64,000 nt of DNA from Pseudocercospora fijiensis CIRAD86 (lineage: Eukaryota > Ascomycota > Dothideomycetes > Mycosphaerellales > Mycosphaerellaceae): contig NW_006921536.1 in assembly GCF_000340215.1 (NCBI RefSeq), positions 5,748,236 to 5,812,235 on the forward strand. The letters are read 5' to 3'. Shown piece after piece: positions 34,060 to 45,656 of the stretch. Under the pieces are notes generated by a model. The model was not told the origin of the DNA, did not search any database, and worked only from the letters and a program-made list of their open reading frames with translations. The stretch's first letter is position 1, and each line of letters opens with the position of its first letter. Made by a program: the position numbers and the translations under genes.

Positions 34060-35350
34060 TTACGTGCGAGCGCTTCTATAGTACCTCCGGCAACTCCGAT
34101 CTATCGAAAGTTAGGTAAATCTACACGCCGCAGGGCAAGAGTTAAAGCGTAGATTAAGGCCGATAGGGAGCTAATTAGTAACGATCCGGAAGCGCTTGTT
34201 TAAAGCTATGCTATTAGACAGTTAGGCCTCACTTTAGCTATAAAAGTTGTACTTTTAAAGGTCGTATATAAGTATATAACAATGCTTAGTTAGCCGAAGA
34301 TATAGGACACTATTAGCCTTGCCTTTATACATAAGACTAGATTTACTTACGGAAGCTTAAAGAACGCCTTTAACTTAATGCTAAAGGTCTACGATTAATA
34401 GCGAGACCCTAAGTAGGGCGGTACCTATATAGACTCCGGTACTAAGTTTAATAACGAATACACTAATCGGCTTAGCGAGATAAAGGCAGCGATTGCTAAG
34501 AAGCAACAGTTAGCTAAAGACAAAGCGATTGCCGCTAAGAAGAAGGAGGCTAAACAGCTTAACGCTTAGCGAGTAAGGCTTAACCTTACGAAGAGCCGGA
34601 AGGGTAAGGGTAAGAAGAAGGAGCCCTTACCGGATCTAGTAGATAGCAGTAGTAAATCTAATACTTATAAGGGTAAAGAAGAAGATAAGACAGACGATAA
34701 GGCCGAGTAGAATAAGCATAATCCGCTAGAGACAGTGCACCCTAAGGCGGACTTTAATAAGGAAGCGATATATAATCTAGTAATACCGGCGGCTCGTACG
34801 GCTTCTCGTACGGCTTCTCGTACGGCTTTAGCAACGCTAGCGCTAGCGATAGGCAATAGGAAGAAGCGCAAGACAAGGAAAGAATTAGCTAAAGAACCCC
34901 CGACAATAGAAGCTAGTATAGCATTATTAGTATAGTCGTTAAATAGGGGTAGCGGAAGTAATAAGAATAAGCGAGAGTTAAAGAGACTAAAGACTAATAT
35001 TCGTGCGCTAAAGGCTTAGAACGACACTATACTATCGCTCTTAAAGGGCATTGCCGGAAACTAAGAACAGCGTGTCTAGTACCTAATTGTAGTATAGTAA
35101 AGCACTCCGGAGGTTCCCGAGGATAGCGAGATCGATCTTCCGTATAAAACTTTAATTAGAAGTACTTATAGTAAAGCAGAGTTGTATAAGTATAGAGCGG
35201 CTAGCATTAATCCATTCGATTCCGAGCGTAGATTTAAGCTAGTTTAAGGGTTAGTTTAGCTTCGATAATAGTACGTATTTAACGCTTTCCCTATATAGCT
35301 ATAGAATAGTTAATTTTAGTCCGATTATATCGCGTAAAAGATATATTGTA
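34060..35350 (+). pseudogene. Unknown Lys-rich ORF inside the TIR element
   Basis: A plus-strand frame of about 430 codons with few, RIP-type, stops. An unbroken piece of 66 codons lies at 34735-34935. Blocks: a helical N-terminal part (SYAIRQLGLTLAIKVVLLK), a Lys/Ala-rich coiled-coil-like stretch (IAKKQQLAKDKAIAAKKKEA), a basic tract (KSRKGKGKKKEP), an ASRTASRT direct repeat at 34792-34830 and a second basic tract (NRKKRKTRKELAKEP). The second half has KNKRELKRLKTNIRALKAQN. The repeated basic patches suggest a nuclear, DNA-associated protein. It is not recognised as a transposase. Confidence 0.5.
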
Positions 35351-36950
35351 GCCGTAATATAGACGATAAAGCGCATATATAGTTTTATATAGGTGCGGCT
35401 AATATATAGTAGTATAGTAGGTAGTAGAGGGTGCGGCTTAGCTTATATATATATTCCGGCTAATATAAAGTTTACCCCTACGGAGGTCCGCGGAGGCGGC
35501 CGGACCTCCGAGATATACTATTCTTTCTCTAATCTCGAACCCTTAGGTCCGCTATTAAGTGCCAATTGCCCGTCTATATCGTCGCTTTCTTACGTATTTT
35601 CGCCGTAGATAGACAGGCTCTTCTAGGACAGGTATATCGCCGTAGGGATAGAGATATTCTATAGTAGAGGGAGGTCTTATTTTAAAGCGGACATTGTACT
35701 AATTGCTACGCCGCAGGCAGGTGTAGAGGTTTGTAAGTAAAGTCGCTGTTAAATAATAAGACGAGACAGGTTAATTGCCGATATATTGCTGCTTAGTAAG
35801 GCCTAGATAACCCTATAACTATAGAGTCTTTCCGAAGGTATATTCTATCTCTATTCTTGCCCTTAATATACGAGTGTTAAATGCCTGTTTTAATAGAGGT
35901 AGAGGTTTACTAGGCTATAGACATATAACTCCGTATGTATAGTAATAAGCTAGATCGCTATAGAGATATAGCTTACGTCTGTTTGCTATAAGACGACGTA
36001 TTCGCTTAGGAATAGGAGATTCTTGCTAGATAGACTAGTCGTAAAATTTGCCTTCGAACGGTCTAATAAGAGACGATAGTATACCGTTAGGCGTAATAAT
36101 GCCTTAGAACTTGTAGCCGTACTTCTTCTTATATCTAGTATAGTAGATTCGTTAATCGCAAGTCGATCGAAGAGGCCTCGTAGTACTATAGAACGTACTA
36201 TTAATAAATCCCTAAAAATTGCCTAGGTATCCGGCTCGTTTAATACTACGTACGAAGCCTCTAATAATATAATATCGTCTTAATCGTAGGTACTAGTAAA
36301 CGAGGCTTCTAAACTGTTCCTCTATATAGAGGATTATATCCGAGAAGATTATCGATAGGAAGCATTTAGGTCGCCTAAAGTAGTTATATAGGTCCTTCTA
36401 GCGATACGGATACGATAGGCGGCGACATATAATATAGAATACTAGTATTAGATCGCAGGTATATCGATTGGACTATATAATAGTGTTAATTCGTAATATA
36501 GTCGATAGGAAGCGAATCTCTACCTTACTAAACCTATATCCGCGGTAATTAGCTAAGTAGCGATAGTAAGGTCTAGTTATACTTCCAACGTTAACTTAAT
36601 AACTAATAACAACCTCTAAATTGCTACGTACGGCGATATACTATTAAATCTATTAAGAAAGCGACGTACCTATACTCGTTTTCTACCTTAGTATCGATAT
36701 AGTCGTCTAGCGACTATACCTTAATAGTATACGGAATAGTTAGCCGCGAGCGAAAACTACGGTCTCTACGCTTCGTATAGACCTAAGCGATTAACATAGC
36801 GACGATTGCCGCTAGGCGCGACCTTACGACTACTATTTTGCCTATACCGCGATTCTACGCGCTCGAGAACGCGATATCTATACGAGAATATAAGGTACGC
36901 GGAAGAGACGGAATTATATAATATATTAGGCTCTTAGCGACTATATTAGG
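35351..36950 (+). pseudogene. Unknown coding-like DNA, right half of the TIR element
   Basis: Plus-strand frames remain fairly open (for example RPDLRDILFFL and SAIKCQLPVYIVAFLRIF near 35500-35600; EDYIREDYRQEAFRSPKVVIQVLLA near 36330-36405). The frame changes at least once, so introns or indels are likely. No catalytic triad could be placed. If the element is autonomous, its transposase should be encoded here. Confidence 0.35.
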
Positions 36951-36956
36951 TTGTAT

Positions 36957-36999
36957 AGCGGTACCTGTTTAGCGGTATAGGGGTACGGCGAAATCCCTC
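36957..36999 (-). repeat. Right terminal inverted repeat
   Basis: Starts AGCGGTACC and ends GGCGAAATCCCTC, the complement of the left end; followed by TA. Confidence 0.88.
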
Positions 37000-37001
37000 T
37001 A

Positions 37002-37960
37002 TTAGCTAGCCTAAATAGTATAACTAGGTACTTAAAATAGCTATAGCGAGTACGGAAGGCTATCTTCTATTTATCGCCCTTACGAATATAGATACGATAG
37101 TACGTATCCTTAATATCTAATATAGTATAGAAATAGGCGCCGGATAGGCGATCGATAGTCTTATTAATAAGCGGAAGTAGATAACGGTCCTTAATAGTAA
37201 TAGTATTAAGTCTACGGTAATTAAAGTATAAACGTAGGCTACTATCCTTCTTAGGGACAAATAGGATTAGTATACTAGCAGGGCTATTACTATACTAAAT
37301 TCGACTATTAGCTAGGTTTTCCTCTAGGTACTTACGTAGTATAGTAAGCTCTCGTTTACTAAGGTTGTAGAGGGGGCTAAAAGGAACCTCCTTACCCTCT
37401 ATAATATTAATCTTATAATCCGTCTCTTTAAATATAGGCAATGTCGATACTAGGTAGTGTTTAAATACATTAATATAGGTTTCTCGAATAGGTACTAGTA
37501 TACAAGAGAGCTAATTAGGGTCTATACTATTAGGGGGTATAGGTTTATCGTTATCTCTACCGAGAAGATTAGCTATCGGATTAGCTAAGGCAGGTATTAG
37601 GTTGCTAATAAATAGAACCCTAATATCGTTAGGGCACTCGCTAACATTAATATATTTAATGTCCTCTTTTCTAGCGATTCTAAATCGCTACTTCTAGAGG
37701 CCTAGGTCTATAGCTATAGCGTAGTACTTAAGAATAGGGTTGCTAATAACAATAGTAGCTCCCCTATATAGGTTATCTATATCTACTACGTAGGTAGTAA
37801 AGTCTAGTAGGCGTTTATTTCCGAGGTCGTCCTTTAGAACTATAGGAATATAGTAGGCCCTATAGGTTAAGTGCCGAGCTTTATTAAACTAAGCAAGGGT
37901 TAGTAGGTTAGTTCTCGGCAGTTGTCGAAGGTCTAATTGCTTAGCTAGGCGATAGCTAAT
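37002..37960 (-). pseudogene. Gypsy B pol, N-terminal part: protease region and first half of RT
   Basis: Minus-strand reading gives LPYKRLYNLSKRELTILRKYLEENL, then SPASILILFVPKKDSSLRLYFNYRRLN and RYLLPLINKTIDRLSGAYFYTILDIKDTYYRI. It ends at the insertion in FRLAN, the conserved PFGLAN box. This is the standard start of Gypsy RT. Upstream, 37560-37960 corresponds to the protease region but the DTG motif was not identified. Stops are RIP-type. Confidence 0.82.
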
Positions 37961-37999
37961 AAGGGTACTAACTGAATTTCCTAGATCTAGTATAACCTT

Positions 38000-39500
38000 A
38001 GTTTAATAGTTAGTGCCCTTCGTATCCTATATAAGGTAGGAGCGTATTATAGCTAGCACAATGTCGATAGTCTTACGCCGTACGAGGCTAATAGTTAGTG
38101 CGGCGCTTACTCTTTTTTCGAAGGTTAGCCTATAGGGATAGCGTTAGCCGCTAAGAGGTACTTTCGGTGTTTAGCGGAAGTATAATTAATTCGGGCCTAG
38201 TCCTTAGGTTTGTCGTATTAGCCTAGTAGATAGCTAGTGCTATTATAATTAAAGCACTTTAATCCGGTTAGTAGACTACCGTAGCTATTGTTGCTATTAT
38301 TAGCCGAGCGGTTAGCATTATAGGGATACGAGCCCCTTCTATAGCCCCTATCGCGGCCTCCTCTATATAGCCGCCGGCTACGGCCTCTTCTACGATCGTT
38401 ACTATTCCTATTATTAGGATTATTGTCCTAGTAGGAACCTTAGTTTCCTCCGCGGCTACTATAGTTACTACGGTTAGTACTAGCTAGTCGGATTCTTAAT
38501 TCTAGTCGCTATTAGAGCTAAATAGCCTATTCGGCTGTTTCTACTTCGACTATAAATTAAATACGTATTAGATTAGCTTATTCGAATACGCGGCGACGGT
38601 CTAATTCGAGGATAAGCTCCTACCTAAGTTTTAGGCATATCTCGGAGATCTATATAGAATTAGTCTTAGGCGGAAGGTTATCCTCGAGGGTCTTTAAATA
38701 GGCCTCGAATAAGCGAGCCGATTAATTAGTCTTCTATTTAGCTCGAAGATATAGGTCCTAAGTATATTATTGCCTTAGTATAGGGTTTCTAAGGATATCT
38801 AGTATAATAGTTTTATAGGTCTGCTACTAAACAGCGGTCTAATCGTTAAGGGAGTTAAAATAGTTATCCTATATACGCTTTAGGTCGCTATTAATATACT
38901 ATATAGTATATACGACTAAGGAATAGTCGTCTAGTAGCGCTCTTAGTACGTTACGCTAGTTAAGTTTATAGTTACGAATATAGTCGTTATACTGCTTCCG
39001 ACTAGAGCTATTAAATATAGTACAGTCCTTAAGTTTAGCATCCTTCTTTTAGATAGGTAGTAAAGAAGGTCCTACTATTAGCTTAGTAGTAGTTGTTAGA
39101 GATTCCTAAAGGCGGCGAATCTCGAGAAGATTATCCTTTAGCTGTTATTCTTAACGCAAGGCAGTAAGCCTATTTTAGGTAGCTTCTTAAAGTCTCGCTA
39201 CTAGTTAGGGACTAAAGGCTAGCTAGCTATATCCTCGATTAACAATGTTATTAAGAATGTCGTTAACGGGCAACGATAGGTTATTCCCTTCGATTATAGG
39301 TTCTTTAGTAGGCCCTCTAGTAGGCTCTTTAGTAGGTACCTTAGTAGGAGGCACTTTAGTAGGCGCTTTAGTAGGCACTTTAGTAGGCACTATGCTACTA
39401 GCGTTGTCGTTACTAGCGCTCCTAGCGGCAGTACGGTTGTTATTTCGTAATAAGCCGGCTATTATAATAGGGGGTAATACTAATAATATATTATTAGCCC
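38000..39500 (-). pseudogene. Gypsy B gag (decayed)
   Basis: Minus-strand frame. Near the N terminus (39300-39395) a Pro/Thr/Lys repeat (PTKVPTKAPTKVPPTKVP) occurs. The middle is helical with DILRNPILRQQYTQDL- and LFEAYLKTLEDNLPPK-like blocks. An RG-rich basic tract (RGRSRRLYRGGRDRGYRRG) lies near 38320-38390. It is followed by CFNYNSTSYLLGQYDKPK near 38210-38260, a CX2CX4HX4C zinc knuckle in which Cys and His codons have become Tyr by RIP. Confidence 0.75.
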
Positions 39501-39737
39501 CTAAGATACGGATATAGCGGAATTAGTAGATATTAGTCTAGTACGATTAACTTAGTATAATAGGCCGTATAGAAGGCCTTGCTTAATAATTAGTACGGTT
39601 GTTTCGATAGAATAGTACGTATAGGTCCCGTTCTTCGGGCGTAATATAGTTAGATTAGTCTTGTTCGTAGCTATACCGCTAAAAGCTTGAAATAAGAACT
39701 ATCTAGCTACTACCCTTAAAGGGTAGATCGAATACTA
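39501..39737. other. Spacer right of Gypsy B
   Basis: About 240 bp of RIP DNA with no LTR match and no ORF. It ends at the start of the Copia LTR fragment. Confidence 0.4.
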
Positions 39738-39932
39738 TATAAGAAGGGTATATTAGTAGGTAGATAGGGTAGTAGTAGGTATAGGTAGTATTCGATAAGG
39801 AGCTAGGAGAAGAGGGAGGAAGGCAGGCAAGTTAGCCTATTACTAAGCGCTAAGCCCTACCTAAGGCATTAAGACCCTAGCTTTACTCGAGCCCGGTTAT
39901 ATACTAATTACGTATAACCTCTTTAGTCCTAA
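39738..39932 (-). repeat. Copia LTR fragment (195 bp)
   Basis: Matches the first 195 bases of 29302-30290 closely (TATAAGAAGGGTATATTAG to CTTTAGTCCTAA), then breaks off to unrelated sequence. A truncated third copy of this LTR family. Confidence 0.85.
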
Positions 39933-41340
39933 CAGAGGATAATAACTCGGATTAGTATATAGGTATCGTTAAATAGGCGCTTTAGCGATTAAGCTAAGTA
40001 TATAAATACCGCTATACTAGCTATATACTCTATATACTCTTAAAGCCCGATAAGCGCCTAGGGGATTAGATATAGTTACGCTACTTCTTCTTAAAGGAAG
40101 TTACCGATAAAGAGAGAGCCGGTCTCTATAGCTTTTCGTACGACTTTATATATTAGATAATAGATAGGAGACCTAATATTATCGTCGCCTAGGGCGATAG
40201 TAGTAACGCTATAGAAGATAGCTTTACCTTATTTACCGCTATCTAGTAAACCCGCCTTTAGCTACTTTTTAACTAGGACGACGGTTTTTACCGCAATAGC
40301 TAGGAACGCCGACTATAGCGTAGATAGGTAAGGTACTATTTCGATATACTTACTTTACTTAGTCGGGATTACCTAAACATTACGTAATAGTTTAAGCGTA
40401 GTATAGGGCGTTATATAATAAATTAGATATATATCCTTCTAGTATACGATAAAAGTAAAATCTATTAAGCTATTTAATAGAAGAAAATACCTAGTACTAC
40501 TAGTTAATACTAGGTAAAGTAGGTAGCCGCTATCCTAGTTAGCGTAAGTAACCTTATCTAGAATAGCACTATTCTATAGTATTAGTCGCTCGTTAGTACT
40601 ATAAATAAGAAGAACTAACTTTATATAATATACCGCTATACTTCTAATCTACTTTATAATTAAGGATAGTAGAGGATTAGCGAAGATCTTATTAACTACT
40701 TTATAGCGATACGATAGATTTAGCGACTAAGAGGACTAAATAATAGTAACTCTAGGTCTACCGACGACAACGACGAAGACGAGTAGATTCCGTCGTAAAA
40801 TAGTAAGGCAAGGCTAGCTAAGTACTAAGTATAGCTACCGCTTAATATAGCTACTAGATAGCGCCGATAATAGTAGAAACTTTACGTATACGCCTAAAAC
40901 TATAGTTATATAATAAGTATATATAAATAAAGAAACTTTAGGTACGTACCTATTTAATATATAGAATAGATATATACCTAAAGTTTCTTTATTTATATAT
41001 AGTCTCTATAATATTAAATCGTATAGTTAAATAAGTAGATATAGGCTAGTTAGCTAAGTAGATAGCGCTTAAATAAGATTAAATAGCGAGCGACTAGCGT
41101 ACTACTAAATAAATAGATAGCCTATTATATATAATAGCGTATAATCTAAGTTAATTACTTTATCGGCTTTACTAGACTAGCGTCGAGAATAATAGGATTC
41201 TATTATACTATTATTTTTCTATATACTTAGAATAATAAGATTGCTATATAGTACTAACCTCTCTTTATCTAGAAGCTATACTATACTATTAGAGGTAGAG
41301 CCTCGTAGTATAGGTAGAAATTATAATCTATAAAGTCTTA
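39933..41340 (+). pseudogene. Unknown RIP-degraded coding-like region
   Basis: Plus-strand frames are open in parts, for example NRRKYLVLLVNTRQSRQPLSQLAQVTL near 40460-40550 and LPTTTTKTSRFRRKIVRQGQ near 40755-40815. No known domain was identified. The segment contains the R3 hairpin (40917-41000). It lies just upstream of the repeated element that carries the helicase fragment and may belong to the same element. Confidence 0.35.
40917..41000. repeat. R3-type long hairpin
   Basis: Arms TAAATAAAGAAACTTTAGGT and its complement, each about 30 bases, separated by about 18 bases. The left arm contains the GGTACGTACC core found in the palindrome at 43902. Confidence 0.8.
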
Positions 41341-42090
41341 CTATAGAGCACTTTAGGGTTAGAGTTAGGCGTATAGCGGGCGTATAGTAGAGCGCCGGCG
41401 TCGGGCTAATTAGCTATAACTAGCGATATAGTAAGGGCTGCGGGCTAATTAGCTATAACTAGCGATAGGAACGCTCGCCCTCGCGCGCGACGTCGACGAG
41501 CCCTATTTACTATTTATCGCCTCCCTTATAGAACTATTCTCTATTTATTCGATATTATAATATCGAAGATATAAAAGAATATATTCTCGCGCCTACTCGT
41601 AGGCCGCCTATATATATTACGAGCTAAATAAAAAGGCGGTCGCATTCTAAGTCGTATCTCGACTACGCCCGTATCGGGCTAATTAGCTATAACTAGCGAT
41701 ATAGTAAGGGCCGCGGGCTAATTAGTTATAACTAGCGATAGGAACGTTCGCCCTCGCGCGTAACGTCGACGAGCTCTATTTACTATTTATCGCCTCCCTT
41801 ATAGAACTATTCTCTATTTATTCGATATTATAATATCGAAGGTATAAAAGAATATATTCTTACGCCTACTCGTAGGCCGCCTACGTATATTACGAGCTAA
41901 ATAAGAAGGCGGTCGCATTCTAAGTCGTATCTCGACTACGCCTACGTCGGGTAATTAGCTATAACTAGCGATATAGTAAGAGCCGTAGGCTAATTAGCTA
42001 TAACTAGCGATAGGAACGCTCGCCCTTACGTACAACGTCGACGAGCCCTATTTACTATTTATCGCCTCCCTTATAGAACTATTCTCTTAA
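41341..42090. repeat. Tandem block of repeated element copy B (three units of about 260-285 bp)
   Basis: Starts TTTAGGGTTAGAGTTAGG as at 10211. The block from CGGGCTAATTAGC through GACGTCGACGAG and ATTCTCGCGCC to CTCGACTACGCC is present at about 41400, 41680 and 41945, the last one shortened. Six R1 words lie here. No ORF is supported. Confidence 0.8.
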
Positions 42091-43325
42091 AGTACTCTCT
42101 ACGAGCTATATCGCGAAGATACCCTCCGCGGCCTTTACGAAGTAGTCTTAATAACTCGCTATACTCTATATACCGCTAAGGACGTATTTAATAGTAAAGT
42201 CGGTATTTATACTAAGGTTAGTCTTACCTTTACCCCTTTAACGCGCCGCCCGTTATATACTAACCTAAGTAGGTTTATATCTATAGCGCGACTTTGTTTA
42301 TACGTAGCTTCGCCGTCTGCGTTACTTTTAGTCTCCTCCGTACTAGTAAGAAAGTTCTATAGGAACCGCGAAGATGCCCTCCGCGGCCTTCGCGAAGTAG
42401 TCTTAATAACTCGCTATACTCTATATACTACTAAGGACGCATTTAATAGCAAAGTCGGTATCTATACTAAGGTTAGTCTCGCCTTTACCCCTTTAACGCG
42501 CCGCCCGTTATATACTAACCTAAGTAGGTTTATATCTATAGCGCGACTTTATTTATATATAGCTTTACTATCTATATTACTTTTAGTCTCCTTCGTACTA
42601 GTAAGAAAGTTCTATAGGAATAGTTAAAGCGCCTTATCGCCGGTAGCTTAGTCGTTCTTATACTAATAAATAATAAGTTCGTATCTCGCGCTATTATCGC
42701 TACTATTACCGCTCGACTACTAGAGGGACTTTAGTAGAATCTACCTAAGCTTAATCTCGCCTTTATCCGTTCCGAGGAGTTAGAGCTAGATCCTACTATA
42801 GAATATCTTATAGTAAAGGACCGTAGCGGACTTTTCGAAGCTAATCGGTATACCTTACTTAGCCTTTAGCGTATAATACGCGAGGTTTTCCCCTTATTAG
42901 AGCACCTCGTTAGTATATAGCCTTATATTTCGGCGCCTAAGTATATTAAAGTATAGCCGAAGCGAGATCTAAGCTCTATCCTAGTTAATAACTCTAACGA
43001 GAGCTTCGAGAATATTAATATAGTTAAGTACTAGCCTTCTAAGCCTAATAGTACTCTAGACGCCTCCTAACTAGAAGCGCTCCGTCGTATTCTAACGGCG
43101 CGTCTTGCTATTATTTAAGGCCTACCCGGTACTAGTAAGACCTATGTCTCTATATAAGCTATTAAAGTAATACTCGAGAACTAGAATAAGGGAGATCTAC
43201 TAATAATTATCGCTTATTAGACTAACTACGCTATCGACTAGTTTTTACGTTATATCGCTATATTCGAGGAAGAATTTGTACGTCTCGGTAGTTATAGCAA
43301 GGATAAGGATATCGTTAAGCCGCTT
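42091..43325 (+). pseudogene. NFX1/ZNFX1-type superfamily 1 helicase, N-terminal fragment
   Basis: The plus-strand frame holds an N-terminal EDALRGLREVV segment (duplicated, see 42112-42621) and a middle with NSNESFENINI. At 43119-43151 it reads GLPGTSKTYVSI, a Walker A motif (GxxGTGKT) with one Gly changed to Ser. TNYAIDQFLRYI and EEEFVRLGSYSKD follow. This order matches the helicases related to fission yeast Hrr1 and animal ZNFX1, which act in RNA-guided heterochromatin and RNA silencing. The frame is cut at 43315 by minisatellite units, so motifs II-VI are missing. Why it lies next to ORF X is unclear; it may be cargo of the repeated element. Confidence 0.65.
42112..42621 (+). repeat. 255-bp tandem duplication inside the helicase fragment
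   Basis: Unit 1 is 42112-42366 and unit 2 is 42367-42621, each starting CGCGAAGAT and ending TTCTATAGGAA with C or T next. 255 is a multiple of three, so the frame is kept (85 residues duplicated). Unit 2 has more RIP-type changes near its end. Confidence 0.88.
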
Positions 43326-43560
43326 CGTTAGGATACGACGAAGCGCTTCTAGTTAGTAAGCCGCTTCGTTAGGATACGACGAAGCGCTTCTAGTTAGTAA
43401 GCCGCTTCGCTAGGATACGACGAAGCGCTTAAGAAATATTAAAGTAAGAAGGCGTTCGTATTCTAAGTCGTATCTCGACCGCGCCCGCGTCTAGCTAATT
43501 AGCTATAACTAGCGATACGGCCCTCGCTTCGTTAGAACGCGACGGAGCGCTTCTAGTTAA
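43315..43560. repeat. Minisatellite units, copy B (three plus one)
   Basis: Three 41-bp units of the 10721-11575 family, then an R1 word at about 43490 and one diverged unit ending 43560. They break the helicase frame. Confidence 0.85.
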
Positions 43561-44685
43561 GAAATATATAGGGTACGTATTCCCCTACCCCTTATCCTCC
43601 GGTTCTATAAGTAGGGATTTGTCTATCTTCTTAGTTATACTTTTAGTCTTATATTAAGTATACGAGGTACCCTTTTTCGAAATCTAGCTAACCTATCTAT
43701 CCGACATTAATTAAATATTATTAGAACCTAGCTAACTATCTAATTAAATAGCCTTTCTTCGCTATTACGGAAGGCTACTACGAACCTTACCCTATATCTC
43801 GTATTACTCCGCCTATCGCCTAGTAAGGACTTTTACCTTTAATAATAGACCTACCTATAATACTCTTTAGGTTTACTTATCCTACGATCCGATAGAGGAA
43901 TAACTTAAAACTTTTAGTACGTACCTAAAGTTTTAAGTTGTTTATAGTATCCTTTAATTACTAGACTTTAGGTTTTATAACGTCTATAGGAAGGCTATAG
44001 GCAGTATATAAACCTGCTTATACGTACTACTTTATATATAAAATATACTATACTACTATTCCTTACTCTTTTATATATAAAATATATCGCTAGAAAGGGG
44101 TAGCCTTTTCTAGTATTAGTAGTTTCCGCGAGATAGAACTACCTCCTCGAATTCTATACTTATTAGCGAGGCTTATATATAAGCTTTGCCCTCCGCTATT
44201 AACGGAATTAATACGATACCGCCTAAAGGATAGCGTAAGCTACTCGGTACTAAAGAGGAAGAGCGGAAGAAGAAGGCCGAACGTACTACGAGGAAGTTAG
44301 CGAGTCCGGCTCTACGACGAGCCTAGAAAAAGATATAGTAAGCTAAGTAAGACCTAGGCGTAGTATCTTCTTCGTCTACGCTACTACTATATCTAGCCGC
44401 TATATTGTCTACCTCCTCGGCTACCTAACTTATCCCCGATATTAACTTTCTACTTTATAGCTAAATAGCTATAGTAGGTAGTTAAATACTCTAGAGTTAG
44501 TACTATTTAGCTAGTTAGGGACGGCTACTTCTTCTAGTACTATAACTACTACCGCTTTCTTTATAGATAGCGCCGCGTATAAATACTAGAGATAGGCTAT
44601 AGCTCCTCGCTACTTATATTAAATAGCTCGAGATCGACGATATTATTATAGTAGTCGAGTAATTCGCGAGAGCTAACGCCGCTAG
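43561..44685 (+). pseudogene. ORF X 5' part and upstream DNA, copy B (truncated)
   Basis: Closely follows 11960-13215. It includes the upstream spacer, palindrome R3 (43902-43939) and the Lys/Arg-rich start of ORF X. It stops at GCCGCTAG where a Copia LTR begins at 44686, so none of the 30-bp or 144-bp repeats are present. Confidence 0.7.
43902..43939. repeat. Palindrome R3, copy B (38 bp)
   Basis: AACTTAAAACTTTTAGTAC and its near reverse complement meet at a central TACGTA, one mismatch. Confidence 0.85.
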
Positions 44686-45656
44686 TATAAGAAGGGTTAT
44701 ATTAGTAGGTAGATAGGGTAGTAGTAGGTATAAGTAGTATTCGATAAGGATCTAAGAGGAGAGAGAGGAAGGTAGGAGAGTTAGCCTAATACTAAGCGCT
44801 AAGCCCTACCTAAGGTATCGAGACCCTAGCTTTACTCGGCCTAGTTATATACTAATTACGTATAGCCTCTTTAGCCCTAATATACGCTTCCCTTCTAAAG
44901 GCCGCGCCTCTATAGCCTTTCTATATTCTAATCCTAATATCTATTACTACTAACTTAGCAAATCTAATAAGCTAATTAGCCGCGCTAAATTAAATACTTA
45001 ACTACCTAAATATATAACTATATTAAACCTTACCTTCTAAGCGCTATATACTACTTAATTCTAACTACGCTATCCTTATATATAATAAAGTAATATATAT
45101 CTATAAGAATTAAGGACTATCGAATAATTATAATACGAGCGCGTCTTCCCTACTATAATAGGTAGACGTACGAGGTATTATAGTACTACCTCCGTTCTAA
45201 GTAATATTATCCGAGTTCTTTACGTCTACTCTAAAAGACCTAGAAATGTCCGCTTCCGAGGGATTATTCTTATTATTACGAGGGCTATTATTATTCGTAG
45301 TTTCGCTAGCCCTAATTAGTTAGGTTTAGTAGCCTTTAATTATTAATTAATCTTATCTTTTTAAAATACAGTTCGTCTAGTTCCTATAAGTAAAGGCTAT
45401 TATAAGTATAATAGTTAAGGTTTGCCTCGCTTAAAAGGTCGGAAAGATCGAGAAGTAACCTATTATCCGTAAGATCGACCTCGGCTAGCTTAGCTCTATA
45501 TTTTTGCTCTTAGTTAGTCTATTAATCGCTTAATCTTTTAAGCCTCTAGCCCTTCGAACGGCTCGATCTTTTAACCTAGCTAGCGTAGTACGTTCTAGCC
45601 TTAGGCTACGGTATAGGTAAGGTTATTCTTATAGGTATAGTAACGATAGTAAGTAA
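44686..45656 (-). repeat. Copia LTR, about 970 bp (sol or truncated copy)
   Basis: Full-length match to 29302-30290 with many transitions. No Copia coding DNA is attached. It cuts ORF X copy B. Flanking bases (GCTAG left, GGTTA right) do not form a target duplication. Confidence 0.75.

Larger units (their letters stand above)
33532..36999 (+). mobile_element. 3468-bp TIR element with TA target duplication, inserted in Gypsy B RT
   Basis: The ends are inverted repeats of about 43 bp: GAGGGATTTCGCCGTA at 33532 and its complement ending at 36999, three mismatches noticed. TA flanks both sides (33530-33531 and 37000-37001), and excising the element plus one TA rejoins the RT coding frame exactly between GLAN and TPTIF. 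TA duplication with TIRs points to the Tc1/mariner-pogo superfamily, but no DDE/DDD catalytic motif was recognised and 3.5 kb is long for that group. It carries at least one unknown plus-strand ORF. It is RIP-mutated and younger than Gypsy B. Confidence 0.82.
30731..39500 (-). mobile_element. Gypsy B: chromodomain-type LTR retrotransposon, truncated and split
   Basis: Minus-strand gag (about 39500-38000) and pol (37960-37002 and 33529-30731), interrupted inside RT by a TIR element at 33532-36999. Removing that element and one TA restores a continuous RT frame. The pol order RT, RNase H, integrase, chromodomain marks the Tf/Maggy-like (chromovirus) branch of Gypsy. LTRs were not found at either side. 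RIP-type stops occur throughout. Confidence 0.85.

Noticed and set aside
39245..39517. 90-codon plus-strand ORF with a GTLVG repeat
   Set aside because: Antisense of the Pro/Thr/Lys repeat in Gypsy B gag.
41346..41370. Telomere repeat (TTAGGGTTAGAGTTAGG)
   Set aside because: Only two or three degenerate units inside a repeated element copy, also present at 10211; no telomeric array. It remains possible that the element prefers subtelomeres.
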